Shown piece after piece: positions 17,001 to 25,534 of a stretch of 40,861 bases of DNA. Each line of letters starts with the position of its first letter. The stretch's first letter is position 1. The notes beneath the pieces were generated by a model. The model saw only the letters and a program-made list of their open reading frames with translations, had not been told where the DNA came from and did not search any database. Source of the DNA: an uncultured Anaerolineae bacterium. GTDB lineage: Bacteria; Chloroflexota; Anaerolineae; Promineifilales; Promineifilaceae. The stretch spans positions 76,630 to 117,490 of the forward strand of contig CALEAD010000005.1 in NCBI GenBank assembly GCA_937943625.1, in the 5' to 3' direction. The translations under genes were made by a program, and so were the position numbers.

Positions 17001-17606
17001 GCAGAAACGGCCGTGTTAACAGCCCTGGCTGACGCTTACTACGACATTCGCGCCGGCTTAGGCTTTAACAAATCCCCTGCCGAATATGGCGCCTTCCCCA
17101 CCGATCCCTACTCACATACGCCGTGGGGCAGTGGTGCGCGCCAGCCGGGCATGACCGGCATGGTGAAAGAGGAAATTCTCACGCGGCTGGGGGAGTTGGG
17201 TGTTTTCGTCAGGAATGGGCAACTTTGTTTTGAGCCGGTGCTGCTGCGCCCCACGGAGTTCCTGGCAGCGACCGCCGATTACGAGTATGTAGACGTAGCC
17301 GGCGTGGCGCAACGCATGACGCTGCCGGCTGGCACGCTGGCCTTCACATTTTGCCAGACGCCCATTGTCTATCAGCAAGGAGCTGTCCCACAGGTAGAAG
17401 TGATGTGGGCAGACGGCCGTTTCACAACACATGCCGGCAGTCAGCTTGACGTGACCACAACCCGACACATCTTCAATCGCGATGGTCAGGTTAAGCGTCT
17501 GCTGGTTACTCTGATGAGACCGCAACATGATTTCGCCGCGGCAGGCGGCGGTCGGTCGTCGGCGGTCATTTTCGCAGGAGGTACGTATGTCCAGAATCCC
17601 CTATAA
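14055..17606 (+). CDS. Probable GH149-type beta-1,3-glucan phosphorylase (clan GH-Q)
   Basis: This is a cytoplasmic protein of 1183 residues with no signal peptide. An N-terminal beta-sandwich region (about 1-330) is followed by a long helical barrel, the layout of inverting phosphorylases related to cellobiose phosphorylase (GH94). Family-like blocks are SGWLQNSG, YQGNWRDIFQNWE, GYNPYR, RPEWNDANNALVG and WGSGARQPGMTGMVKEE. The WND of PEWNDANNAL resembles the general-acid motif of GH94, which makes Asp657 the likely catalytic acid. Length and blocks fit GH149, enzymes that release glucose 1-phosphate from beta-1,3-glucans; GH161 is the main alternative. The ATG at 14055 follows AAGGGG by nine bases. 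The C-terminus runs through repeat copy C and overlaps the next start by 20 bases, so the last roughly 25 residues may be repeat-derived. Confidence 0.7.
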   Translation: MNSSKTHIFVQHSPIQEWSQPPTGAFVELFGETCYRIANVDQMPTFFMSVVSGADHWLFVASNGGLTAGRRDSDLALFPYETEDKIAAHHELTGSKTMVRVTRNGRTQLWEPFSNRYAGIYQIERNLYKNIYGNKLVFEEINHSLNLMARISWRTSARYGFVRSGWLQNSGRESCQIDLLDGVQNVLPYGTTQQVQTNLSSLLQAYKRGELEPETGLGIFALSATLTDRAEPSESLKATVVWQVGLAADCHLLSTQQIEAFRYGRSLTCEHDICGAASSYLVTSSFTLEAGQQKEWHLVADVNQDSIAIARLIGVLKQDQATIIRQLEADIEQGTKELLRYVAAADGLQMSAQETTVAHHYANVLFNIMRGGIFANGYQVEKRDFLDFVYHRNRVVFHAQRDWFAGLPELLDIRDLYTFATQANKPDLIRLCFEYLPLTFSRRHGDPSRPWNPFSINLKKPDGSQNLDYQGNWRDIFQNWEPLVLAFPAYTEGMIAKFLNATTADGYNPYRLTRDGIEWELLEPDNPWANIGYWSDHQIIYLQKLLEIAEHVQPGSLAYLWNRPIFAYANVPYRLRPYEEMLKDWYNTIDFDWEGEEATEAAVAQMGTDGRLLRDASGNVIHVTMIEKLLVLLLAKLTNFVPDGGIWMNTQRPEWNDANNALVGKGISVVTAAYLRRFIAFWRQRLVEAEDQEFRVNTAVADLFTQVQAAFSGHYPHLHSGFGDRERRAIMDELGAAATAYRATIYANGLPAAHSAISGQSLQAFLALAQEYMEHTLRANRRSDGMYHAYNVLLLGEETAAIDHLYPMLEGQVAILSAGLLSPEESLALLQSLRHSDLYRADQHSYMLYPYRQLPGFLQKNNVPADKVAGSPLVQALAANGDGRLLAQDEAGVFHFNGRFRNANDAARVLDELAQEPAYAELVAAERTFILDLFEQTFNHRAFTGRSGTFFAYEGLGSIYWHMVSKLLLAAQESYLAAWAAGAETAVLTALADAYYDIRAGLGFNKSPAEYGAFPTDPYSHTPWGSGARQPGMTGMVKEEILTRLGELGVFVRNGQLCFEPVLLRPTEFLAATADYEYVDVAGVAQRMTLPAGTLAFTFCQTPIVYQQGAVPQVEVMWADGRFTTHAGSQLDVTTTRHIFNRDGQVKRLLVTLMRPQHDFAAAGGGRSSAVIFAGGTYVQNPL
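17531..17572 (+). repeat. Intergenic repeat family, copy C (inside phosphorylase 3' end)
   Basis: The stretch is rich in GGCGG/CGTCGG units and ends with CGTCGGCGGTCATTTT (17557-17572), identical to the end of copy A. It encodes the last residues of the phosphorylase and ends 14 bases before the next start codon. Confidence 0.55.
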
Positions 17607-18477
17607 ATATCTATCCCTGTCAGGTATCAACATTGCCGACTACACAGTAGACGAACTCAAAGCGCTGGTTGCTGCCATTTTAGCGCGGAAAATTCATGGC
17701 GTCTGCTTCAGCCCGTACATCGAGGGACAAGGGCCAGGCACGCCTGTCAGTGAGGCACAGATTCGCGAACGATTGTCAATTATACGGCCGTATGTCAACT
17801 GGGTGCGCACCTTTTCCTGCACAGATGGCAACGAGCTGATCCCCCGCGTGGCCACCGAACTGGGGCTGAAAACCCTAGTTGGCATCTGGCTGGACGACAA
17901 CCGAGAAACCAATGAAATCGAAATTAAAAATGGCATCCAATTAGCAAAAGCTGGTTACGCAAACCTGCTGGCTGTCGGGAATGAAGTCTTGCTGCGCCGC
18001 GAGTTGCCTGATACTGAACTGATTGAGCTGATCAATCGGGTAAAGCAGGCGTTTCCTGGCGTTCCAGTAGGCTATGTAGATGCCTATTATCTGTTTGAAG
18101 ACCACCCGCGCGTTGCTGATGCCTGCGACGTCATTTTTGCCAACTGCTATCCATTTTGGGAAGGGTATCCTGCCGAACACGCCCTCGTTTACATGAAAGA
18201 GATGTACCGCCGTGCCACCAGAGTGGCCAATGGCAAAAAAGTGATTATCAGCGAAACAGGCTGGCCAAATCTAGGCCCAGTTACCAGAGGCTACGCCGCG
18301 CCCTCTTTTGAGAACGCGGTGCGCTACTTCATCAACGCCTACCAATGGGCAGAAAAAGAGGACATTGAAATTTTCTACTTCTCCGCGTTTGACGAAGGCT
18401 GGAAAGTCGCCCAGGAAGGGGATGTCGGCGCTTATTGGGGGCTATGGGACAAAGACGGGAAGCTGAAATATGTCTAA
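17587..18477 (+). CDS. GH17 beta-1,3-glucan hydrolase or transglycosylase (first of pair)
   Basis: This is a 296-residue TIM-barrel enzyme. The acid/base region is AVGNEVLLR with Glu133, and the nucleophile region is IISETGWP with Glu223, the two standard GH17 signatures. The product should be active on beta-1,3-linked glucans, as an exo-type glucosidase or a transglycosylase. There is no signal peptide, so it is cytoplasmic. The ATG at 17587 is supported by GGAGG at 17576-17580. The 3' end overlaps the next GH17 start by eight bases, which couples the two. The hydrolase versus transferase choice cannot be made from sequence. Confidence 0.88.
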   Translation: MSRIPYKYLSLSGINIADYTVDELKALVAAILARKIHGVCFSPYIEGQGPGTPVSEAQIRERLSIIRPYVNWVRTFSCTDGNELIPRVATELGLKTLVGIWLDDNRETNEIEIKNGIQLAKAGYANLLAVGNEVLLRRELPDTELIELINRVKQAFPGVPVGYVDAYYLFEDHPRVADACDVIFANCYPFWEGYPAEHALVYMKEMYRRATRVANGKKVIISETGWPNLGPVTRGYAAPSFENAVRYFINAYQWAEKEDIEIFYFSAFDEGWKVAQEGDVGAYWGLWDKDGKLKYV

Positions 18478-19444
18478 AAAATCCAATAAACAGGCACAGT
18501 TTGCCCAGTTTCTTGCCAAAAATCATGCCAATGCCATCTGCTATTCTGGCTATCGCGCAGGGCAAAGCCCAATCCACAAAATCTATCCCAGCTATCAGCA
18601 GATAAAAGAAGACCTGCTGCTTCTGGCGCAAAACTGGTCATTCATTCGCCTGTATGACTGTAGCCAACACGCCGAAACAACCATAAAAGTAATCCAGGAT
18701 GAAGCGTTGCCTTTGCAGGTTATGCTGGGCATCGATCTGGCAGCGGAACTGAGCAATCCCAACTGCCCGTGGGGGGCTGATTATCCCGCTGAGGTACTGG
18801 CCGCTAATCGCAGAACAAACGTGGCAAATGTTGAGCGGTTAATCGAGCTGGCTAACCTGCATCCTGATATTGTCTTTTCTGTCTCAATCGGCAATGAAGC
18901 AAGCGTCGAATGGAGCGATCATTTGGTGCCTGTGGAGAGTCTGATTACCTATGCGCGCCGCGTCAGACAGGCCGTACCCCAACCCGTGACCTTTTGCGAG
19001 AATTACGTCCCCTGGACGACCAGGCTGGAACCGTTGGCCGCTGAATTGGACTTTATTTCGGTTCACACCTACCCTGTTTGGGAATATCGCACCATTGCTG
19101 ATGCGCTCGAATACAGCAGGCAAAATTATTACTCTGTCACGCGGCGCTATCCCGATAAACCGGTGATCATCACGGAAGCGGGTTGGACAACGGCTGCAAA
19201 CGGACGCGGTATTGATCCCAAGAATGCCTCTGAGGTGAACCAGGCCCTTTACTACCAACAATTGATGGACTGGACAAAGAAGGAAAAAATCTTGACGTTC
19301 GTCTTTGAAGCATTCGATGAACCCTGGAAAGGGTCACCTGATCCGCTGGAGCCTGAAAAACATTGGGGCTTGTTTTTTGTTGATCGCACGCCAAAATTGG
19401 TGATGCAGCCTCTTTATGCAAATGCGGCTTTGGCAAAAGAGTAA
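18470..19444 (+). CDS. GH17 beta-1,3-glucan hydrolase or transglycosylase (second of pair)
   Basis: This is a 324-residue GH17 enzyme. Glu143 in SIGNEASVEW is the predicted acid/base and Glu236 in IITEAGW the predicted nucleophile. Family signatures such as SGYRAGQSP and DFISVHTYPVWEYR are present, and the C-terminal FEAFDEPWK resembles the FSAFDEGWK of the preceding protein, so the pair are divergent paralogues with different specificity. There is no signal peptide. It has no ribosome binding site of its own and starts inside the end of the upstream gene, so it is translationally coupled. It should act on imported beta-1,3-gluco-oligosaccharides. Confidence 0.88.
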   Translation: MSKKSNKQAQFAQFLAKNHANAICYSGYRAGQSPIHKIYPSYQQIKEDLLLLAQNWSFIRLYDCSQHAETTIKVIQDEALPLQVMLGIDLAAELSNPNCPWGADYPAEVLAANRRTNVANVERLIELANLHPDIVFSVSIGNEASVEWSDHLVPVESLITYARRVRQAVPQPVTFCENYVPWTTRLEPLAAELDFISVHTYPVWEYRTIADALEYSRQNYYSVTRRYPDKPVIITEAGWTTAANGRGIDPKNASEVNQALYYQQLMDWTKKEKILTFVFEAFDEPWKGSPDPLEPEKHWGLFFVDRTPKLVMQPLYANAALAKE

Positions 19445-19448
19445 CTCT

Positions 19449-19517
19449 GGCATGGTTAACCTTCTCTGGAAACGGTGCTTTACAAATTTCTGACCGCAGA
19501 TGGCCGACGGCAGACCG
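19449..19517 (+). repeat. Intergenic repeat family, copy D
   Basis: GGCATGGTT (19449-19457), CTTTACAAATTT (from 19478), CTGACCGCAGA (19490-19500) and GGCCGACGGCAGACCG follow in order. The first two and the last are shared with copy B, the third with copy A. The copy sits between the second GH17 and the GH3 gene. Confidence 0.6.
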
Positions 19518-19563
19518 CATGAGAAGCAACCACCATAATTCAACTAGAAATGATGGGGCAGAG

Positions 19564-22029
19564 ATGATCTGGCGATTTGATGAATTCGTATCACAATTGA
19601 CGTTACCCGAAAAAGTTTCCCTGCTGGCGGGGGCAGATATGTGGCACACCACTGCCATTGAGCGGTTGGGTATCCCCGCTGTCCAGCTTAGTGACGGCCC
19701 TAACGGCGTGCGCGGTACGGATGACAATTTGGGCGAAACGTCGGTCTGTTTTCCGGTGGGGGTGGCTATGGGCGCAACCTGGAACCCAGGGCTGATTGAG
19801 CGGGTGGGCGCGGCGCTGGCTGCCGAAGTTCACGCCAAAGGGGCGCACGTCTTGCTGGCTCCTACCGTAAACATCCATCGCACGCCTGTTGCTGGTCGCA
19901 ATTTTGAATGCTTTGCTGAAGACCCCTACCTGAATGGCACGATGGCCGCCGCCTATATCAATGGCCTGCAAAGATCGGGGGTGGCGGCCTGTATCAAGCA
20001 TTTTGTCGCTAACGACCAGGAGTTTGAGCGTTTTTCGATTAGCGCCGAAGTGGCAGAACGGCCGTTGCATGAAATCTACCTGGAACCGTTCCGCATTGCC
20101 CTGCAAAAGGCCAATCCCTGGAGCATCATGTCCGCCTACAACCGCATCAACGGCATCTACGCCAGCGAAAATGACGCCCTGCTGCGCCGTATTCTCAAAG
20201 AAAAATGGGGCTATGATGGCATCGTTATCTCTGACTGGTATGGCACCTACAGTGATAACGTGCCCGGCGGCGCGCTGGATTTGGAGATGCCCGGTCCGGC
20301 GCGCTGGATGAATCCGCAGAAGATTGTCACGGCCGTTCAACATGGTGACCTTGACGAAGCAATCATTGACGATAAAGTGCGTCGTTTGCTGCGCCTGATT
20401 GCGCGCGTGACAGCCCCCCGCGCGGCTTTGACCCCTGTGGACGGCCATTTGCCGCGCCAGGTTGCTGCTGAAGCCATTGTCCTGCTGAAAAACGCCGGCG
20501 ATTTGTTGCCTCTCGATCCCAATAAGCCGCAAACCATTGCCGTCATCGGCGAAAATGCGCGGTGGGCGCAAATTATGGGTGGGGGCAGCGCGCAGGTTAA
20601 CCCCCACTATGCTATCTCACCGCTGACGGGCATTCAGCAGCGCGTTGGCCCTGGGGTGACCGTTGCCTATGAGATTGGCGCGCCGACCCACCGCGTACCG
20701 CCGCTACTTGACCTGGCCTGGGTAACGGCCGTTGACGGCCAGCCTGGCCTGACCCTGGACTATTACCACAATCTCGATCTCTGCGGCGATTCCGCTCACA
20801 CTGGTGTGATCCACAAAACAGAGCTTTCCTGGTTTGGCACAGTCAACCCATTTGTGGACCCGCGCCACTTTTCCCTGCGCCTGCGTGGCACGCTCACCGT
20901 GCCAGAGAGCGGCGCGTACCAGTTTCACCTGTGGGCGATTGGGCGGGCGCGGGTGTGGATGGATGGCCAGGTGGTGATTGATCAGTGGGGCGAGATGGTA
21001 GACCAGAAAACGGCCGTTTTTGTACCGCTCCAGGCTGGCAAACCTGTTTCGTTGCAAGTTGAGTACGTCACCGACCCAAACAGCCGTTGGCGCACGCTGC
21101 GTTTGGGCTGTATGCCGCCTGTGCCAGATGACCCAATTCAAGCGGCCGTTGACCTGGCCGCACGGGCGGAGGTAGCCATTGTTGTTGCCGGGCTGACGCG
21201 CGAGTGGGAGAGCGAAGGCTTTGACCGCGCCGATATGCGCCTGGTGGGGCAGCAGGACGAACTGATCGCCCGCGTTGCCGCCGTTAACCGTAACACCGTC
21301 GTTGTCCTCAACGTCGGTTCGCCAGTAGAAATGCCCTGGGCGGCCCACGTGCCCGCCATCCTGCAAAGCTGGTATGGTGGGCAAGAAGCGGGCCACGCCC
21401 TGGCTGACATCTTATTTGGCGACGTGACGCCATCGGGTAAGCTGCCCACCACCTTCCCAGTGCGGCTGGAGGACAACCCCGCCTTCATCAACTACCCTGG
21501 CGAAAATGGCAAAGTCTACTATGGCGAAGGGCTTTTCGTTGGTTATCGCTATTACGACAAAAAGCAGATTGCGCCGCTCTTCCCGTTTGGGCATGGCCTC
21601 TCTTACACTACCTTCGCATATAGCAACTTGCGCTTCAACGGGTCAGAGTTCGGCCCTGGCGACGAAATAATTGTCAGCGTAGATGTGACGAACACAGGGC
21701 AACGTGCCGGGCAGGAAGTGGTGCAGCTTTACGTGCGCGATGAAGAAAGCCGCCTGGTACGGCCGTTGCAAGAACTCAAAGCATTTGCCAAAGTCGCCCT
21801 GGAGCCGGGCAAAACGCAAACCGTTACCCTGACGCTAAGCGGCCAATCGCTGGCCTACTATGACCCAGCTGTAGGTAATTGGGTAACGGAGCCAGGAGCG
21901 TTTACCCTGTTGGTGGGCAGCTCCTCGCGTGATATTCGCCTGACGGGGCGACTCAGGTGGGTGGGGGAAACGGCCGTTTTGCCCGACGCGCCTGCTGCCC
22001 CCTTCCAAATGTCCACCGTAGCTACTTAA
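19564..22029 (+). CDS. GH3 beta-glucosidase with PA14 insertion
   Basis: This is an 821-residue enzyme that should release glucose from beta-linked oligosaccharides in the cytoplasm; no signal peptide is present. The N-terminal barrel shows SDGPNGVRG, KHFVANDQEFERF and the nucleophile Asp224 in VISDWYG. The alpha/beta sandwich follows, interrupted by a PA14 carbohydrate-binding domain at about residues 396-516 (DYYHNL to RTLRLGC). After it comes EWESEGFDR, conserved in PA14-containing GH3 enzymes, and a C-terminal fibronectin-3-like domain (VTNTGQRAGQEVVQLYVRD). I prefer the ATG at 19564 because the in-frame ATG at 19519 lies at the edge of repeat copy D and lacks a ribosome binding site; that start would add 15 residues. 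It completes the glucan degradation set. Confidence 0.93.
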   Translation: MIWRFDEFVSQLTLPEKVSLLAGADMWHTTAIERLGIPAVQLSDGPNGVRGTDDNLGETSVCFPVGVAMGATWNPGLIERVGAALAAEVHAKGAHVLLAPTVNIHRTPVAGRNFECFAEDPYLNGTMAAAYINGLQRSGVAACIKHFVANDQEFERFSISAEVAERPLHEIYLEPFRIALQKANPWSIMSAYNRINGIYASENDALLRRILKEKWGYDGIVISDWYGTYSDNVPGGALDLEMPGPARWMNPQKIVTAVQHGDLDEAIIDDKVRRLLRLIARVTAPRAALTPVDGHLPRQVAAEAIVLLKNAGDLLPLDPNKPQTIAVIGENARWAQIMGGGSAQVNPHYAISPLTGIQQRVGPGVTVAYEIGAPTHRVPPLLDLAWVTAVDGQPGLTLDYYHNLDLCGDSAHTGVIHKTELSWFGTVNPFVDPRHFSLRLRGTLTVPESGAYQFHLWAIGRARVWMDGQVVIDQWGEMVDQKTAVFVPLQAGKPVSLQVEYVTDPNSRWRTLRLGCMPPVPDDPIQAAVDLAARAEVAIVVAGLTREWESEGFDRADMRLVGQQDELIARVAAVNRNTVVVLNVGSPVEMPWAAHVPAILQSWYGGQEAGHALADILFGDVTPSGKLPTTFPVRLEDNPAFINYPGENGKVYYGEGLFVGYRYYDKKQIAPLFPFGHGLSYTTFAYSNLRFNGSEFGPGDEIIVSVDVTNTGQRAGQEVVQLYVRDEESRLVRPLQELKAFAKVALEPGKTQTVTLTLSGQSLAYYDPAVGNWVTEPGAFTLLVGSSSRDIRLTGRLRWVGETAVLPDAPAAPFQMSTVAT

Positions 22030-22073
22030 CTGATTTACAGAACTAACCTGATTGACGAACGAGAGCGCTGGTG

Positions 22074-22091
22074 GCTACCTGGCCAGGGTAG
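22074..22091. terminator. Small hairpin between convergent GH3 and TetR genes
   Basis: CTACCTGG pairs with CCAGGGTAG with one bulged base. It lies between two converging stop codons and could end both transcripts, but it is short and lacks a T tract. Confidence 0.3.
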
Positions 22092-22101
22092 TGGCAAATT
22101 G

Positions 22102-22686
22102 TTAAACAGCGGTTTCCTGCTGGCGTGCTGCCAGTCCCGCCAAAAAAGTTGTCAGCAGTTCGCGGAAACTCTCATCCTTGCTCAACGGCAGTCGGTAGCC
22201 GCCCGATGCTTCCAGGGCGGTGAACCCGTGTAGCACGGCGCGGAAGCCGCGCATGGCGTGTTGGGCTGCCTCTCCCCCAAGCCCCATCGAGGCCAATACC
22301 AGCATTAACATCTGGACTAATTCCTGGGCCAGCGCCACCAGGGCGGGGTCGTCTGCTTCTGGCGCATTCACCGCCAGGGGGTAAATGCCCGGATGCTGCT
22401 GCACAAAATGGCGATAGGCATCGGCCATGGCCAGCAGCGCCGCCTGGCCTACCAGTCCTACGGTCGCTTCGCGCATGGCGCGGATCAATTCCCGCAAAGC
22501 ATAAATGGCCATCGCCTGACGCAAATCGTCCAGGCCGCCAACGTGGTTGTACAACGACGGCATGCGCACGTTCAGCGCCCGCGCCAGCGCTACCAGGGTG
22601 ACGGCTTCGTAATTTCGTGTGGCATTGGCCATGGCAACGGCCGTTTCCACGACAAGCTCCCGATTCAGAACGCGACGTTTTTTCAT
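22102..22686 (-). CDS. TetR-family repressor, WHG-type C-terminal domain
   Basis: This is a 194-residue protein. The N-terminal helix-turn-helix is at about residues 27-50 (VTLVALARALNVRMPSLYNH). The C-terminal part is the ligand-binding domain of the TetR subgroup with a WHG-type fold (YRHFVQQHPGIYPLAV, GFRAVLHGFTALEASGG). The gene faces away from the calcium ATPase gene, and a near-perfect 19-base palindrome lies on the ATPase promoter between them. It probably represses the ATPase gene; the inducer is unknown. It is convergent with the GH3 gene and not obviously linked to glucan use. Confidence 0.92.
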   Translation of the reverse strand: MKKRRVLNRELVVETAVAMANATRNYEAVTLVALARALNVRMPSLYNHVGGLDDLRQAMAIYALRELIRAMREATVGLVGQAALLAMADAYRHFVQQHPGIYPLAVNAPEADDPALVALAQELVQMLMLVLASMGLGGEAAQHAMRGFRAVLHGFTALEASGGYRLPLSKDESFRELLTTFLAGLAARQQETAV

Positions 22687-22721
22687 CTTAGCCCTCTCAT
22701 CATTTTCTCAGCGTCAACCGC

Positions 22722-22750
22722 TTGACTAACTATGACATATAGATTATAAA
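22722..22750 (+). promoter_or_regulatory. Promoter of the calcium-ATPase gene
   Basis: TTGACT (22722-22727) and TATAAA (22745-22750) are separated by 17 bases. Transcription would begin about 22757, inside the TetR-type operator, and about 40 bases before the ATG. Confidence 0.65.
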
Positions 22751-22766
22751 CTATATTATATAGTTT
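22748..22766. promoter_or_regulatory. TetR-type operator
   Basis: AAACTATATTATATAGTTT is a palindrome with nine-base arms and a single central base. It overlaps the -10 box and start site of the ATPase promoter, the classical place for repression, and is next to a divergent tetR-type gene. Confidence 0.8.
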
Positions 22767-22798
22767 TTCCCCTTTCGCAAAACCCCTTGGAAAAAATC

Positions 22799-25534
22799 AT
22801 GAATTCTTACTCATGGCATACAGTGCCTGTTGCCGACCTGGCGCAAAAACTGGCCACAAATTTACAAACCGGCCTCAGCGAGGCGGAAGCCGCCGCTCGC
22901 CGCGGCCAATATGGCCCCAACGAACTGGAAGAGCGGGGCGGCGTTTCACCGCTGAGATTGCTGCTGTCCCAGTTTGCAAACACCATGGTGCTGATCCTGA
23001 TAGCCGCTGCCGTGGTGTCTGGTTTTCTGGGGAAGGTGACGGAAACGGCCGCCATTGCTGCCATCGTCATTCTCTTTGCCCTGCTGGGTTTTTTCCAGGA
23101 GTACCGCGCCGAGCAGGCCATGGCCGCCCTCAAGCGGCTGGCCGTACCCCTGGTGCGCGTGCGGCGCAGCGGCGAGCTAAAAGAACTCTCGGCTAAGGAG
23201 CTGGTTCCCGGCGACGTGGTGCTGCTAGAGGCGGGTAACGCCATCCCCGCCGACATGCGCCTGGTGGAAAGCGTCAATTTGCGCATTCAAGAGGCGGCGC
23301 TCACCGGCGAATCGGAGCCGGTGGAAAAGCACGCCGACCCCCTGCCGCGCGAAGAGGTGCCGCTGGGTGACCGGCGCAATATGGCGTACATGGGCACGGT
23401 GGCCACCTATGGCCGCGCTACGGCCGTTGTCACCGGCACGGGCATGGCCACCGAACTGGGTAAAATCGCCACCCTGCTGCAAGGGGTGGAATCAGGCCAG
23501 ACACCCCTGCAGCAGCGCCTGGAGCAGGTAGGCAAGCAGTTAGCCATAGGCGGCATCATTGTGGCGGCGCTGGTGTTGCTGATTGGCTTGCTGCGCGGGG
23601 AGGGGCTAGAGGAGATGTTTTTAACGGCCGTTTCTGTAGCCGTGGCCGTGGTGCCAGAAGGATTACCCGCCGTGGTTACCGTCACCCTGGCCCTGGGCGC
23701 GCAGCGCATGCTGCGCCGCCGCGCCCTCATCCGCAAGCTGCCTGCCGTGGAAACGCTTGGCTCTGTCACCACCATCTGCTCCGACAAAACCGGCACGCTA
23801 ACGGAAAACCGCATGACCGTCACCATCATAGACGTGGCCGGCCACTTTTTGGAGCTGCAAGGCACGGCGCGCCATCCCGCCAGCGCCCTGCGCCTGGCAG
23901 AAAACGGCTCCAACTTTTTGGCGACGCAGCCGCCGGAAATTGGCCTGGCGCTGGCCGCCGGGGCGCTGTGTAACGACGCCTCCCTGCGCCCAGACCCGCA
24001 AACCGGCCGTTACCTGGCCCTGGGCGACCCCACTGAAGGCGCGCTGCTGGTGGCTGCCTCTCAGGTAAATTTGCGCAAGAGCGAGCTGGAGCAAGTGACG
24101 CCGCGCGTGGGCGAACTCCCTTTTGACGCCGACCGCAAGCGCATGACGACCGTACACCGCCTGCCGCACGACCTGACCATGCTGCCCGTGGCCCTGCGCA
24201 CTCTGCGCGCCGCGCCTGCGCCTTATGTTGCTTTTTGCAAAGGGGCGGTGGATGGGCTGCTGCCGCTTTGCCGCGAAATCTGGCTGAACGGTACGGCCGT
24301 ACCGCTGAACACGCAATGGCAGCAGCGCATCGAAGCGGCTAACGAGCAGATGGCGCAGAACGGCATGCGCGTGCTGGGGCTGGCGCTGCGCTGGCAAGCC
24401 GACGCTACCCCAGTTGAGGATGGGCTGATTTTCATCGGCCTGACGGGGATGATTGACCCACCGCGCCCGGAAGTGAAAACGGCCGTGGCCACCTGCAAAG
24501 CCGCCGGCATTCGCCCCATCATGATTACCGGCGACCATCCGTTGACCGCCCGCTTCATCGCCCACGACCTGGGCATCACGGACAACCTGCGCGTAAAGAC
24601 GGGGCAAGACCTGAGCCGCATGTCGCCGGCAGAGCTGGCGCAGGCGGTGCAGCAAGTGTCGGTCTATGCGCGGGTGACGCCGGAGCACAAGCTGCGCATC
24701 GTCGAGGCGCTGCAAGCCCAGGGGCAGGTGGTGGCCATGACCGGCGATGGCGTCAACGATTCGCCTGCGCTGCGCAAGGCGGACATCGGCATTGCCATGG
24801 GCATCACTGGCACGGATGTGTCTAAAGAAGCGTCGGAGATGGTGCTGCTGGATGACAATTTTGCCACGATTGTGGCGGCGGTGGAGGAAGGGCGCTCCAT
24901 TTACGACAACATCCGCCGCTTCGTCAAGTTTTCCATTGCCGGAAACGTGGGCAAGGTGCTGGTGATGCTGCTGGCTCCTTTTATGGGCATCAATGTGGCG
25001 CTGCTGCCCTTGCAACTGCTCTGGCTGAACCTGCTTACCGATGGGCTGTTGGGGCTGGGGCTGGGTGTGGAATCGGCCGAAAAAGGGACGATGAAACGGC
25101 CGCCGCGGGCGCCGCAAGAGAGTCTTTTCAGCCATGGGCTGGGGCAGCACGTCGTTTGGGTGGGGCTGGCCATTGGGTTGCTGGCCCTGGGGGTGGGTCT
25201 GCTGTATCACGACGCTGCCAATCCCGCTGACGCCCGCTGGCAGACGATAATTTTTACGGCGCTGGCCTTTATGCAAATGGGGCAGGCATTGGCGTCTCGT
25301 TCGACGCGGGAATCTATCGTCACGCTGGGGCTGTGCTCGAATCCGGTGCTGCTGGGGCTGGTGGGGGTAACGGCCGTTTTGCAGCTCACCGTCATCTACA
25401 CCCCATTTCTAGATCAATTTTTCCAGGTGACGCCGCTGAGCGCGCGCGAACTGCTGCTGTGCGTGGGGTTAGGCGGGCTGACGCTGCTGCTGATTGAGTT
25501 GGAGAAGGCGTGGCTGCGCCGCCGGGAGGGATAA
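22799..25534 (+). CDS. P2A-type (calcium-transporting) P-type ATPase
   Basis: This is a 911-residue membrane pump. The N-terminal cation-ATPase domain is present ([20 protein letters not shown]). TGES at 169-172 belongs to the actuator, PEGLP at 286-290 to the ion-binding fourth helix, phosphorylated Asp329 lies in [13 protein letters not shown], and GDGVND (with Asp650 and Asp654) forms the hinge. About ten hydrophobic helices are visible and the C-terminus is complete. The PEGLPAVVT helix and the cytosolic order match SERCA/PMR1-like bacterial pumps, so calcium export is the likely function; manganese is possible. The ATG at 22799 is chosen over TTG at 22787. The stop TAA shares one base with the ATG of the next, broken gene. 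Confidence 0.93.
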   Translation: MNSYSWHTVPVADLAQKLATNLQTGLSEAEAAARRGQYGPNELEERGGVSPLRLLLSQFANTMVLILIAAAVVSGFLGKVTETAAIAAIVILFALLGFFQEYRAEQAMAALKRLAVPLVRVRRSGELKELSAKELVPGDVVLLEAGNAIPADMRLVESVNLRIQEAALTGESEPVEKHADPLPREEVPLGDRRNMAYMGTVATYGRATAVVTGTGMATELGKIATLLQGVESGQTPLQQRLEQVGKQLAIGGIIVAALVLLIGLLRGEGLEEMFLTAVSVAVAVVPEGLPAVVTVTLALGAQRMLRRRALIRKLPAVETLGSVTTICSDKTGTLTENRMTVTIIDVAGHFLELQGTARHPASALRLAENGSNFLATQPPEIGLALAAGALCNDASLRPDPQTGRYLALGDPTEGALLVAASQVNLRKSELEQVTPRVGELPFDADRKRMTTVHRLPHDLTMLPVALRTLRAAPAPYVAFCKGAVDGLLPLCREIWLNGTAVPLNTQWQQRIEAANEQMAQNGMRVLGLALRWQADATPVEDGLIFIGLTGMIDPPRPEVKTAVATCKAAGIRPIMITGDHPLTARFIAHDLGITDNLRVKTGQDLSRMSPAELAQAVQQVSVYARVTPEHKLRIVEALQAQGQVVAMTGDGVNDSPALRKADIGIAMGITGTDVSKEASEMVLLDDNFATIVAAVEEGRSIYDNIRRFVKFSIAGNVGKVLVMLLAPFMGINVALLPLQLLWLNLLTDGLLGLGLGVESAEKGTMKRPPRAPQESLFSHGLGQHVVWVGLAIGLLALGVGLLYHDAANPADARWQTIIFTALAFMQMGQALASRSTRESIVTLGLCSNPVLLGLVGVTAVLQLTVIYTPFLDQFFQVTPLSARELLLCVGLGGLTLLLIELEKAWLRRREG

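Noticed and set aside
19465..19482. Possible weak LacI operator (GGAAACGGT) before the GH3 gene
   Set aside because: Only one half resembles the operator and the central CG symmetry is lost.
23798..25276. A 492-codon minus-strand frame opposite the ATPase gene
   Set aside because: It is antisense to all conserved P-type ATPase motifs and is rich in Arg/His/Gln in the way of shadow frames.
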